From positions 1-31,655 of the forward strand of contig CALGAR010000039.1 of NCBI GenBank assembly GCA_937959285.1: a stretch of DNA of 31,655 bases, in the 5' to 3' direction. How positions within the stretch are numbered: the stretch's first letter is position 1; every line of letters begins with the position of its first letter. A program made the translations under genes and the position numbers. The notes under the pieces are model-generated. The model was not told the origin of the DNA. It made no database searches and saw nothing but the letters and a program-made list of their open reading frames with translations. The DNA is from an uncultured Bryobacterales bacterium (GTDB taxonomy: Bacteria > Acidobacteriota > Terriglobia > Bryobacterales > Bryobacteraceae). Of this stretch, positions 16,160-24,343 are shown one piece after another.

Positions 16160-17215
16160 ATGCAGTCTTCGGAACGGGCAAAGCCGCCGGTCGGGATTAT
16201 TTTTGATTCTGACCTGGGCAACAGCATTGACGATGTGCTGGCGCTTGCCATGCTGTATGGTTTGGATGGGAAAGGGGAGGCGCGCGTCGTTTCCATTAGC
16301 CTCACGACCTCGAGCTTAAAGACCGCTGCTTTTTGCGACGCTGTGGCCAATTTTTATGCCGGAGGCCCCGCCCTGCGCCGCGGTCTCCCGATTGGACTTG
16401 CGGCGGACGGACGGATCTCCGGCGAGTCGCCCATGGTGACCGTTCCCCTTGCCAAGACCGATGCTAACGGCAAGCCAGTCTACGCCCACAGCATTCATAA
16501 GCTGACTGATACCGCGGAGGTCGCGCCTCTGATTCGGAATGCCTTCACGGCACAGCACGACCAGAACGCCATTGTCATCCTCGCCGGCCCCGCCACAAAT
16601 TTGGCCAAGGTGCTCGATTTGCCCGGCGCCAAGGAGATCATTGCCCGCAAAGTCCGTTTTCTTTGCATGATGGGCGGCGCCTTCCCGGACGGCGCTCCTG
16701 AGTTCAACGTTAAGTCGGACATTACGGCGGCACGGAAGGTGCTTGCCGAATGGCCGACGCCAATTGTGGCTTCCGGATACGAAGTGGGTGAGGCCCTACT
16801 CTATCCCGGCGCGAGCATTGAGAAGGATTTCAACTGGACTCCGAACCATCCAATCGCTGATGCCTACCGGGCTTACAAAAAGATGCCCTACGACGCCCCA
16901 ACTTGGGACGCGACGGCTGTACTGTACGCAGTCCGCCCGGACGCGGGTTACTTCAAACTGTCCGAGCCGGGCACGATTACCGTTCTTGACGATGGCCGCA
17001 CCCGCTTTACGCCTTCTCGGGAGGGTAGGCACCGGTATCTAATCCTCGATCCGGCGCAGAAGGAGCGAATTCTTTCGGATTATGTTGCGCTTGCCAGTGC
17101 GAAGCCGGTTCCCCGGGTGCCGCGATTCCTCCAGCAGCAGCAGCAACAGCAACAGCAACGGCAGGCGGACCCTCCGAAACCTCCCGCATCTCAACCTCCC
17201 GGTACAACTAAGTAA
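16160..17215 (+). CDS. Nucleoside hydrolase-like (IUNH family) protein with poly-Gln/Pro tail
   Basis: 351 residues. ATG at 16160 with AGAGG nearby and no signal peptide. The N-terminal motif IIFDSDLGNSIDDVLALAML (Asp16, Asp18, Asp24, Asp25) matches the calcium-binding DxDxxxxxDD of inosine-uridine hydrolases. Further family marks are LAGPATNLAKVL, FLCMMGGAF, FNVKSDITAARKVLAEWPTPI and TWDATAVLYAVRP, where the Asp would be the last metal ligand. Family members split the N-glycosidic bond of ribonucleosides. Substitutions around the motifs (DSDLGNS for the usual DTDPG) place it in a divergent branch common in Planctomycetes and Acidobacteria, so the substrate is open. The tail after about residue 320 is nine glutamines and a proline-rich end and is probably disordered. 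Confidence 0.82.
   Translation: MQSSERAKPPVGIIFDSDLGNSIDDVLALAMLYGLDGKGEARVVSISLTTSSLKTAAFCDAVANFYAGGPALRRGLPIGLAADGRISGESPMVTVPLAKTDANGKPVYAHSIHKLTDTAEVAPLIRNAFTAQHDQNAIVILAGPATNLAKVLDLPGAKEIIARKVRFLCMMGGAFPDGAPEFNVKSDITAARKVLAEWPTPIVASGYEVGEALLYPGASIEKDFNWTPNHPIADAYRAYKKMPYDAPTWDATAVLYAVRPDAGYFKLSEPGTITVLDDGRTRFTPSREGRHRYLILDPAQKERILSDYVALASAKPVPRVPRFLQQQQQQQQQRQADPPKPPASQPPGTTK
17132..17164 (+). repeat. CAG/CAA trinucleotide repeat coding for poly-Gln
   Basis: Nine Gln codons (CAG x4, then alternating CAA and CAG) followed by CGG and CAG lie in the last 85 bases of the nucleoside-hydrolase-like gene. The alternating codons are less prone to slippage than a pure CAG run, but the copy number could still vary between strains. 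Confidence 0.85.
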
Positions 17216-17289
17216 AAGTAAATGCTGGAAACTGATGGGAAATGGAGTAACATTTCTTTAATGTTTGTCGTTATAGAAAGGTAGACGGA

Positions 17290-19647
17290 ATGCGCCTCGT
17301 ACTTCCAAGACTCGTCTCTGCCCTGTCTGCTGCGAGCTTGTTACTGAGCGCCGCCGGCTCGGCCTCCGGTCAGGCAGCAAATGCGCGTTCCGCTGGCGTC
17401 AGTTTTGAGAAGGACGTACAGCCCTTTCTTAGGACGACCTGCGCTCCCTGTCACAATGACCGTCTCGCTTCCGGCGGCTTGAGTGTGCATCCCTTTACGG
17501 AACCCGCCTCCATCGTCCAGCACCGGGACCAGTGGGAACGTATTATCCAAAAGATTCGTTCCGGAGAGATGCCGCCCAAAGGCGTTCCTCGCCCGCCCGC
17601 TTCCCAGACGGACGCCCTTATCGGCTATGTGCTCGGAGAGTTTGAGAAAGCCGATCGGAACATCAAGCCTGATCCGGGGCGTGTGACGGCGCGACGCCTG
17701 AATCGTGTCGAGTATTCGAATACGATCCGGGATTTGCTGGGAGTGGACTTCCGCGCTGAGAAAGATTTCCCCACCGATGACTCCGGCTACGGCTTCGATA
17801 ACATCGGCGACGTGCTCACAATCTCGCCGGTCCTGATGGAAAAGTATGTGTCGGCGGCAGAGAGAATTGCGGCAAGGGCGATCGGCGCCGACCCGCTGCC
17901 GAAACCGATCGAGGTCGAGTACCACGCAAAGCACAAGACAATCCGCCGGCCAACGGTGAGCGCGATTGAAGCGTCGCACCGCATCGAGTGGGACGGTGAG
18001 TACGTTGTCCGCATCGGCCTTCCAGGACAGCGCGGCCCGGAGGGAAAACCTGTCACGATGGGATTCTGGATGGATGGCAAACTTCTGCTGACAAAGACTG
18101 TCGAGACGAAGCCGTCCAACCTGGTCTACTTCAATCCTTATTCGGAAGAGCAGATTCGTGTGGCGCTCCCCGAAGGCGACCACACCTTTCGGGTGGGATT
18201 TATTAATGACGACTTTGTCAAAACTCTCGGCCCGAAGGAAATCTACAACAGTAAGACCAATAAGTATCTGGACTCGGTCACCTTCGTAGGTCCGTTTCCG
18301 CTTCAGACGGAACGCGCCAGCCGCAAGAAGATCCTGATCTGCGACCCCGCATCGGGCAGGGGATGCGTTGAGAAGATCATCTCGACGCTTGCCCGCCGCG
18401 CCTACCGCCGCCCTGTTACCAAAGCTGAAGTTGATTCGCTCCTGAAGTTTGTGGATCTGGCTAAGTCTGAGGGGCAAAGTGTGGAGCAGGGGATCCAGCT
18501 TGCGATCACCGCGATGCTCGTCTCGCCGCACTTCCTCTTCCGCATCGAAAGGGATCCTGATCCTTTGGATCCCGAAAAGATCCACCCGATCTCCGACATC
18601 GAGCTTGCTTCGAGGTTGAGTTACTTCCTCTGGAGTTCCATGCCGGATGACGAACTTCTCAGCCTGGCCGAAGCAGGGAAGCTCCGTGCCCCCGGCGTAC
18701 TCGATGCGCAGGTGAAGCGGATGCTCAGCGATGAGCGGTCGGCTGCGCTGGCCGACAACTTCGCAGGACAGTGGCTCGAAACGCGAAATCTGGATAGCGT
18801 CAAACCCGATCCGCAGAAGTTCCCGGAATGGGGACCGGACCTTCGGGACGCCATGAAGACGGAGACGCGGATGTTTTTCGAGTATCTGCTGCGCGAGAAC
18901 CGGCCACTTTCCGAATTCCTGGACGCCAAGTATACGTTCCTGAACGACCGGCTGGCGAAACATTACGGCATTGAGGGCGTGGAAGGACCGGAGTTCCGGA
19001 AGGTGGACATCACGACTCCCCAGAGAGGGGGCATCCTCAGCCACGCCAGTATACTCACCGTCTCGAGCTATCCGACCCGCACATCTCCCGTAATCCGCGG
19101 GAAATACATCCTGCAAAACATCCTTGGAACGCCGCCCCCGCCGCCGCCGCCCGACGTACCGGCTTTGGACGAGGAGGCCATCGGCAGCACTCTGTCCCTG
19201 CGGCAGCAGCTTGAGAAGCACCGCACTAACGCGATCTGCGCTTCCTGCCACAGCCGAATGGACGTACTCGGCTTCGGGCTGGAGAATTACGACGCGATCG
19301 GCAAGTGGCGGACGATGGACGGCCAGTTCCCGGTGGATTCCAGTGGCACGCTCCCGAATGGGAAGTCTTTCAGCACTCCGGAGGAGATGCGGATCGTGCT
19401 GAAGGCTGAGCTCAATGATTTCTCTCGCTGCCTCGTGGAGAAGATGTTGACTTATGCCCTGGGGCGAGGTTTGGAGAAGTTTGATCGGAAGACGGTGGAT
19501 GAGATCAACCGGAAGGTGATTGCATCCGGCTACCGGTTCCAGACTTTGATCTACGAAATCGTGCATAGCCTCCCGTTCCAGTCCCGGCGCGGAGAAGGTT
19601 TGAAAGAGAACAATGCGGTAAAAGCGAAGGAGATTGCTCGACGATGA
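17290..19647 (+). CDS. DUF1587/DUF1595/DUF1592/DUF1588/DUF1585 protein with planctomycete-type cytochrome motif
   Basis: 785 residues. Signal peptide RLVSALSAASLLLSAAGSASG, then a cytochrome-like segment with CAPCH (51-55). Domains follow in the usual order: DUF1587 (about 130-195, LNRVEYSNTIRDLLGVDF, FPTDDSGYGFDNIGDVL), a carbohydrate-binding-like middle (about 200-350), DUF1595 (ARRAYRRPVTKAEVD), DUF1592 (ELASRLSYFLWSSMPDDELL, NFAGQWLETRNL), DUF1588 (SYPTRTSPVIRGKYILQNIL, then seven prolines) and DUF1585 with a second CASCH (650-654). The protein is exported and probably binds heme c. These proteins nearly always pair with a DUF1552 protein, as here, where the two reading frames overlap by 4 bases (ATGA). 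The biochemical role is unknown; oxidation or breakdown of a carbohydrate is often assumed. Confidence 0.92.
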   Translation: MRLVLPRLVSALSAASLLLSAAGSASGQAANARSAGVSFEKDVQPFLRTTCAPCHNDRLASGGLSVHPFTEPASIVQHRDQWERIIQKIRSGEMPPKGVPRPPASQTDALIGYVLGEFEKADRNIKPDPGRVTARRLNRVEYSNTIRDLLGVDFRAEKDFPTDDSGYGFDNIGDVLTISPVLMEKYVSAAERIAARAIGADPLPKPIEVEYHAKHKTIRRPTVSAIEASHRIEWDGEYVVRIGLPGQRGPEGKPVTMGFWMDGKLLLTKTVETKPSNLVYFNPYSEEQIRVALPEGDHTFRVGFINDDFVKTLGPKEIYNSKTNKYLDSVTFVGPFPLQTERASRKKILICDPASGRGCVEKIISTLARRAYRRPVTKAEVDSLLKFVDLAKSEGQSVEQGIQLAITAMLVSPHFLFRIERDPDPLDPEKIHPISDIELASRLSYFLWSSMPDDELLSLAEAGKLRAPGVLDAQVKRMLSDERSAALADNFAGQWLETRNLDSVKPDPQKFPEWGPDLRDAMKTETRMFFEYLLRENRPLSEFLDAKYTFLNDRLAKHYGIEGVEGPEFRKVDITTPQRGGILSHASILTVSSYPTRTSPVIRGKYILQNILGTPPPPPPPDVPALDEEAIGSTLSLRQQLEKHRTNAICASCHSRMDVLGFGLENYDAIGKWRTMDGQFPVDSSGTLPNGKSFSTPEEMRIVLKAELNDFSRCLVEKMLTYALGRGLEKFDRKTVDEINRKVIASGYRFQTLIYEIVHSLPFQSRRGEGLKENNAVKAKEIARR

Positions 19648-20987
19648 TTACGCGGAAGGCTCTTCCTCGACGAACGATTCTGCGAGGACTCGGAACTGCG
19701 ATCGCACTTCCCGTCCTCGATGCGATGACCCCGGCCCTTGCCTCAAGCCAGCTACCCGGGAAGACTCCGATCCGGATGGCCTTCGTGTACGTGCCCAATG
19801 GCATCGATATGCGCCATTGGAACCCTGACTACGAAGGCAAGTTGCAGGAGCTTCCGCGCATTCTGAAGCCGCTCGAGCCCTTTAAGAACGATATTACGCT
19901 GCTTGGGAATTTAACCCACAACAACGGGCGGGCTCTTCTGGATGGTCCGGGTGATCATGGCCGCTGCTGCGCCTCTTATCTCACGGGAGTTCAGCCGCGC
20001 AAGACGATGGTCGACATCAAGGCCGGAATCTCGTGCGATCAGATTGTGGCAAACAAGATTGGCCACCTCACGAGGTTTGCGTCGCTGGAGGTCGGCCTGG
20101 AAGATGCACGGCAGGCAGGAGATTGCGACTCGGGTTACTCCTGTGCCTACACGAATAACCTCGCGTGGCGCAGCGAAACGCAGCCGCTTCCGCCGATCCT
20201 TGACCCGCGCGCGCTGTTTGAGCGTCTTTTCGGCAGCGGGCCGGTTCTCAGCCCTGAAGCGCGCGCTCGTCAAACACGCTTCCGGCGGAGCATTCTGGAT
20301 TTCGTATCCGGTGACACGAAGAAGCTTCAGTCAGATCTGGGGCCCACAGACAGGCGCAAGCTGGATGAGTACCTTTCCTCGATCCGCGAAATCGAACGCC
20401 AGCTTGAGAAGGCCGAGAACGACAACGCCCAGATCGATCCCGGCATGGAGAAGCCCTACGGCGTACCGGCCGATTTCGCCGAGCATTTCCGCCTGATGAC
20501 CGACATGATCACCGTTGCGTTCCAGGCGGACCTCACGCGGGTCGTGACGTTCCTTGTGACGCGCGAAGGCACGTCCCGTCCCTACCGCGAAATCGGAATC
20601 CCCGACGGCCACCACCCGCTGACGCATCATAAGAACGACCCGGAGATGATGGAGAAGGTCGCCCAAATCAACTGCTACCACATGGAGCAGTTTGCGAAAT
20701 GGATCGGCAAGCTGAAGGCGATCGAGGAAGGCGATTCGAACATCCTTAACAACTCGATGATCGTCTACGGCGCCGGCTTGGCTGACGGAAACCGCCATAC
20801 CCACGAGGATCTGCCGACTTTGATCGCTGGGCGGGGCGGCAACTACATCCGGCCCGGGAGGCGCATCGTGTACCGGAAGGAGACGCCCATGTCGAATCTC
20901 TTCCTTTCGATGATGGACTGCATGGGAGTTCACGTCGAGCACTTCGGCGACGCAAGCGGCCGGTTGGACGGTCTCACCCTGAGCTAG
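19644..20987 (+). CDS. DUF1552 family protein, probable Tat-exported partner of the DUF1592 protein
   Basis: 447 residues. The ATG lies inside the stop of the DUF1592 gene (ATGA), showing coupled translation. The N-terminus has a twin-arginine signal (KALPRRTILRGLGTAIALPVLDAMTPALA), so the protein is folded before export. Family marks: RMAFVYVPNGIDMRHWNPD, ITLLGNLTHNNGR, DGPGDHGRCCASYLTGVQPRK, FASLEVGLEDARQAGDCDSG, YLSSIREIERQLE, HHPLTHHKNDPEMMEKVAQI and GAGLADGNRHTHEDLP. The His- and Asp-rich segments resemble the metal-binding layout of DUF1501 and alkaline phosphatase/sulfatase-type proteins, but no reaction has been established to my knowledge. A strong intrinsic terminator follows, marking the end of this two-gene operon. 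Confidence 0.92.
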   Translation: MITRKALPRRTILRGLGTAIALPVLDAMTPALASSQLPGKTPIRMAFVYVPNGIDMRHWNPDYEGKLQELPRILKPLEPFKNDITLLGNLTHNNGRALLDGPGDHGRCCASYLTGVQPRKTMVDIKAGISCDQIVANKIGHLTRFASLEVGLEDARQAGDCDSGYSCAYTNNLAWRSETQPLPPILDPRALFERLFGSGPVLSPEARARQTRFRRSILDFVSGDTKKLQSDLGPTDRRKLDEYLSSIREIERQLEKAENDNAQIDPGMEKPYGVPADFAEHFRLMTDMITVAFQADLTRVVTFLVTREGTSRPYREIGIPDGHHPLTHHKNDPEMMEKVAQINCYHMEQFAKWIGKLKAIEEGDSNILNNSMIVYGAGLADGNRHTHEDLPTLIAGRGGNYIRPGRRIVYRKETPMSNLFLSMMDCMGVHVEHFGDASGRLDGLTLS

Positions 20988-21012
20988 CTCCTGTCCTTAG
21001 AGTCTTTATATG

Positions 21013-21050
21013 GCCTGCTGCTCTCCGGGCAGCAGGCTTTCTGTTTTAAT
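21013..21050 (+). terminator. Rho-independent terminator after the DUF1552 gene
   Basis: GCCTGCTGC (21013-21021) and GCAGCAGGC (21029-21037) make a perfect 9-bp GC-rich stem with a 7-base loop, directly followed by TTTCTGTTTTAAT. It ends the DUF1592-DUF1552 transcript and separates it from the dehydratase gene starting at 21060. Confidence 0.9.
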
Positions 21051-21059
21051 AGAGAATTC

Positions 21060-22253
21060 ATGACTCAAGTACCCCTTTTGATTGAACGAATCGAGACTCT
21101 CCAAGTTCCTCCGCGGTGGGGGCTTCTTCGAATCATCGCCGGCGGGCTGGAGGGCTTTGGAGAGTATACGGTCGAGGGGCAGTTGGATGGCGCTGAGGCC
21201 ATTGTCAAGGAGCTTTCCGCCTACTTTCTCGGTAAAGATGCGCGGGATCTGAAGCGGCTGGTCCGCGGCTGCTACGACCAGTCGTTTTACCACGGCGGAC
21301 CGCATTTTATGAGCGCTCTTGGTGGGATTGAAATCGCCCTCTGGGACATCGTGGGGAAGGCCGCGGGGCAACCGATCCACCGCCTGCTTGGCGGGAAGGT
21401 GCGCGACAAAGTGAAGGTTTACCGCTGGGCGGGCGGCAACAATAACGCACCAGGGGCTGCTGCGGAAGAGGCTGCGCGTGTTGTTGCCGAGGGTGCGCGC
21501 GCGATCAAGATGAACGCTTGTCCGCCGCTGGCCGCGATTGATACTTACGGGGGAATCCGGGCGGCCGTGGAGCGTGCGCGTGCGGTTCGGGAAGCAGTCG
21601 GACCTGACGTTGATATCGCCTTCGACTTCCATGGCCGCTGCAATGTACCGATGGCGCGTCGGCTCGCCCGTGAGCTCGAGTTTGCAAACCCACTGTTTTA
21701 CGAAGAGCCTGTGCGTCCCGAGTACAACCGCTGGCTGCCCGAGATTGCAGGGATTACGGCGGTGCCCATTGCTACGGGTGAGCGGATGTGTACGGTTGCT
21801 GAATTCTCGGATGTCATTGCCCAACGTAGCGCGCACATTCTCCAGCCGGATCTCGTCCATATCGGGGGCATCTCAAACGCCGCGGAAATCGCCTCTATGG
21901 CGGAGGCGAACGGAATTGCGATTGCACCGCACTGTCCGCTATCGCCTATTGCGTTCATGGCCTGTCTCCACGTGGTCGCGCAGTCACGCGCCGGCTGGAT
22001 TCTGGAATGGTCGAAGGGAATCCATTACAACGCGAGCGGCGCTACGGGCGAAGTCGATCCCTGGCTGCGATACATCGAAGAGAGCGACTGGCCGATGTTC
22101 GAGGTCGACGATACCGGGCATCTCGCCATCACGGAGTGCCCAGGATTGGGCGTAAAGATTAACTGGCGGGAAGCAGAGTGCGCCGCGAAGGCCGGTGTGA
22201 CATGGCGTGATGAAGCCATGTATCTGCCGGACGGAACCAAAGCGAACTGGTAA
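21060..22253 (+). CDS. Galactonate dehydratase-like enzyme, mandelate racemase/muconate lactonizing enzyme family
   Basis: 397 residues, enolase superfamily: N-terminal capping domain (about 1-120) and a (beta/alpha)7beta barrel. Compared with E. coli DgoD as I recall it, every key residue is present at a constant +6 offset. The metal ligands are Asp189 (AFDFHGR), Glu215 (YEEPV) and Glu241 (TGERM). The catalytic residues are His191 and His291 (APHCPLSPIA), and Glu316 lies in ILEWSKGIHYN. The HGGPHFMSALGGIEIALWDI and LQPDLVHIGGI segments also match. Expected reaction: dehydration of D-galactonate or a close sugar acid to a 2-keto-3-deoxy acid, with Mg2+. The C-terminus is longer and different from DgoD, so the exact sugar acid is uncertain. 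It lies after a strong terminator and 11 bases before a secreted LamG-like gene, probably one transcript. Confidence 0.88.
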   Translation: MTQVPLLIERIETLQVPPRWGLLRIIAGGLEGFGEYTVEGQLDGAEAIVKELSAYFLGKDARDLKRLVRGCYDQSFYHGGPHFMSALGGIEIALWDIVGKAAGQPIHRLLGGKVRDKVKVYRWAGGNNNAPGAAAEEAARVVAEGARAIKMNACPPLAAIDTYGGIRAAVERARAVREAVGPDVDIAFDFHGRCNVPMARRLARELEFANPLFYEEPVRPEYNRWLPEIAGITAVPIATGERMCTVAEFSDVIAQRSAHILQPDLVHIGGISNAAEIASMAEANGIAIAPHCPLSPIAFMACLHVVAQSRAGWILEWSKGIHYNASGATGEVDPWLRYIEESDWPMFEVDDTGHLAITECPGLGVKINWREAECAAKAGVTWRDEAMYLPDGTKANW

Positions 22254-22264
22254 GATCAACTGTC

Positions 22265-22963
22265 ATGAAACAAATCCTGATAGCCCTTCTCGCTGCTTAT
22301 GCTCTGAGCGCGCAAACACAGGTCCCGATCGGCCCTCCCGTAGCCGAATGGAAGGATACGATTGAGGCATTCGGGTACCGGTGGGCTGTGCCTGTCGCTG
22401 CGGATTGGAAGGTCGAGGAGGAGGGCCCTCAGGTGTTGAAAATGCTGATGCGCCGTCCGCAAGAGCAGCCCCGGCGGCCGAGCCAGTTCGCGATCGCGCA
22501 GACGCCGGACTTCGAGCAGGTGACAGTGGAGGCGGAGGTCAAGCGCGTCGGAGGCTCGCTGATCATCGTATACGCGTTTCGCGACAAGTCGCACTTCAAC
22601 TATGCGCACCTCTCGGTCGACGAGGCCACGAAGCAGCCCGTTCACAACGGCATCTTCCACGTCTTCGGCGGAGAGCGGGTGCGCATCAGCAGCACGGAAG
22701 GACCGGCCTCCCTGCCGTCGGACAAAGAGTGGTATAAAGTGCGGCTCGAGTATGGACGGAAGCCGGGCTACGTCGAAGTGTTCGTGAATGACAGACCGAA
22801 CCCCTCGCTCGAGGCCTACGATCTCAGTATCCGGTCTGGGAAAGTGGGAATCGGCTCGTTTTTTGAGACTGCCTGGTTCCGCAACGTCAAGATTACCGGT
22901 CGAACCGCAAGCGCGTCTGCTAAGCCAGCATCTCCTGAATCACATTCCCGGCCACGTCGGTAA
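22265..22963 (+). CDS. Secreted LamG/DUF1080-like (concanavalin-type) protein
   Basis: 232 residues with a signal peptide (MKQILIALLAAYALSAQTQ). The rest reads as a beta-sandwich: FEQVTVEAEVKRVGGSLIIVYAFRDKSHFNYAHLSV, NGIFHVFGGERVRISS, EWYKVRLEYGRKPGYVEVFVND and SGKVGIGSFFETAWFRNVKITG. The last phrase is typical of DUF1080 (3-keto-disaccharide hydrolase-like) and LamG folds. Whether it is a hydrolase or only binds sugar cannot be told; no clear catalytic pair is visible. It sits 11 bases after the dehydratase gene. Its last 44 bases overlap the end of the convergent DUF1501 gene, and the tail (SAKPASPESHSRPRR) is probably disordered. Confidence 0.78.
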   Translation: MKQILIALLAAYALSAQTQVPIGPPVAEWKDTIEAFGYRWAVPVAADWKVEEEGPQVLKMLMRRPQEQPRRPSQFAIAQTPDFEQVTVEAEVKRVGGSLIIVYAFRDKSHFNYAHLSVDEATKQPVHNGIFHVFGGERVRISSTEGPASLPSDKEWYKVRLEYGRKPGYVEVFVNDRPNPSLEAYDLSIRSGKVGIGSFFETAWFRNVKITGRTASASAKPASPESHSRPRR

Positions 22964-24338
22964 GCCGGAAGTCCCTGCCCTGGAAGCGGTAGGTCAACTT
23001 CTTGTGGTCAAAGCCGAGTAAGTGCAGGATCGTGGCGTGCAGGTCGTGCACATGCACCTTATTGCTGACCACGTTGAAGCCTAACTCGTCCGTTTCCCCG
23101 AGGGTGATACCGGGCTTCATGCCGCCGCCTGCAAACCACATCGTGAAGGCGTTCGGATGATGGTCCCGGCCGTCGCTGCCGCCCTGCACCATCGGCGTCC
23201 TGCCGAATTCGCCTCCCCAGATCACCAGGGTCTCCTTCAGCAAGCCGCGCTGCTTCAGATCCTGCACGAGCGCGGCGCAAGCCTGGTCCGTGTCCTTGCA
23301 ATTTTGCTTGAGGTCTTTGACAAGATTTCCGTGCTGGTCCCACGCTTCGTGATACAACTGCACGAAGCGAACGCCGCGTTCGACCAGCCTCCGCGCCAGC
23401 AGGCAGTTGTTCGCAAACGAAGGCTTCCCCGGCTCAGCTCCGTACATCTTCAGAATGTGCTCGGGCTCCTTGGAAAGATCCATCAGCTCCGGCGCACTTG
23501 TTTGCATTCGGAACGCCATTTCAAAGGAATTGATGCGCGTGGAAATCTCCGGATCGCCCGTGGCCGCCAGGCGCATCTCATTCAACTTCCGGATGGAATT
23601 GAGCGAGTCTCGCTGCAGCTCCTCATCGACTCCGGGCGGGTTTGAAAGATAGAGCACCGGATCACCCGAACCGCGGAACTGCACGCCCTGATAGACCGTC
23701 GGAAGGAAACCGCTTCCCCAGCACGAGTTGCCCCCGCTCGGGCCTTTCTTCCCACTGCTGAAGACCACGAACGCAGGTAAATCCTTCGATTCGCTCCCGA
23801 GCCCGTATGTCACCCACGCGCCCATGCTCGGGCGGCCGAACTGCTGCGACCCGGTGTTCATCAGCAATTGCCCTGGAGCATGGTTGAAAGCATCGGTCAC
23901 CATCGACTTCACGATGGTGAGATCGTCGACGACTTTTGCTGTGTAAGGCAGCAGCTCCGACAGCTCGGCCCCGGATTGTCCGTACTTTGCGAACTTGAAC
24001 TTTGGTCCGAGGAGTTTCGAGTTGGGATTGATGAACGCAGCGCGGTATCCCTTCAACAGATCCGCCGGGGGCAATGTCCCGTCATACTCGGCCAGTTTCG
24101 GCTTGTTGTCGAAAAGTTCCAAGTGGCTTGGCGCGCCTGCCATGAAAAGGAAAATGACATGCTTCGCCTTCGGCGTATAGTGAGGCGCTTTTGGCGCCAG
24201 CGGATCCGTCGAAGCAGCAGAGGCCGTCAGGCTGTGCAATGCGATTGCGCCGAGGCCAATTCCGCACTTCTCCAGAAACCAGCGGCGTGCGACCCCCTGA
24301 GGAGTGAGTCCGCGATACAGATAATCATGGCAAGGCAT
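22920..24338 (-). CDS. DUF1501 family protein, Tat-exported partner of the DUF1553 protein
   Basis: 472 residues. The ATG at 24338 has a good AAGGAG site (24347-24352) that overlaps the end of the upstream gene. A twin-arginine signal is visible (VARRWFLEKCGIGLGAIALHSL, Arg18-Arg19). Family marks: KHVIFLFMAGAPSHLELFDNKP, FNHAPGQLLMNTGSQQFGRPS, GAWVTYGLGSES, LARRLVERGVRFVQLYHEAWDQHGN, TLVIWGGEFGRTPMVQGGSDGRDHHPNAFTMWFAGGG and DLHATILHLLGFDHKKLTYRFQGRDFRLTD. The last third is the sulfatase/alkaline-phosphatase-like metal-site layout seen in DUF1501. Role unknown, probably periplasmic. It is always found with DUF1549/DUF1553 proteins, as here, with 5 bases between the genes. Confidence 0.92.
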   Translation of the reverse strand: MPCHDYLYRGLTPQGVARRWFLEKCGIGLGAIALHSLTASAASTDPLAPKAPHYTPKAKHVIFLFMAGAPSHLELFDNKPKLAEYDGTLPPADLLKGYRAAFINPNSKLLGPKFKFAKYGQSGAELSELLPYTAKVVDDLTIVKSMVTDAFNHAPGQLLMNTGSQQFGRPSMGAWVTYGLGSESKDLPAFVVFSSGKKGPSGGNSCWGSGFLPTVYQGVQFRGSGDPVLYLSNPPGVDEELQRDSLNSIRKLNEMRLAATGDPEISTRINSFEMAFRMQTSAPELMDLSKEPEHILKMYGAEPGKPSFANNCLLARRLVERGVRFVQLYHEAWDQHGNLVKDLKQNCKDTDQACAALVQDLKQRGLLKETLVIWGGEFGRTPMVQGGSDGRDHHPNAFTMWFAGGGMKPGITLGETDELGFNVVSNKVHVHDLHATILHLLGFDHKKLTYRFQGRDFRLTDVAGNVIQEMLA

Positions 24339-24343
24339 CGTGA

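Noticed and set aside
19136..19152. GC-rich CCG/CCC run as a repeat element
   Set aside because: It encodes the seven-proline stretch that is normal in DUF1588 domains, so it is protein-driven.
17341..19566. 741-codon open frame on the minus strand
   Set aside because: It lies fully antisense to the DUF1592 gene, shows no family motif and is rich in Arg/His/Leu as expected for a GC-rich shadow frame.
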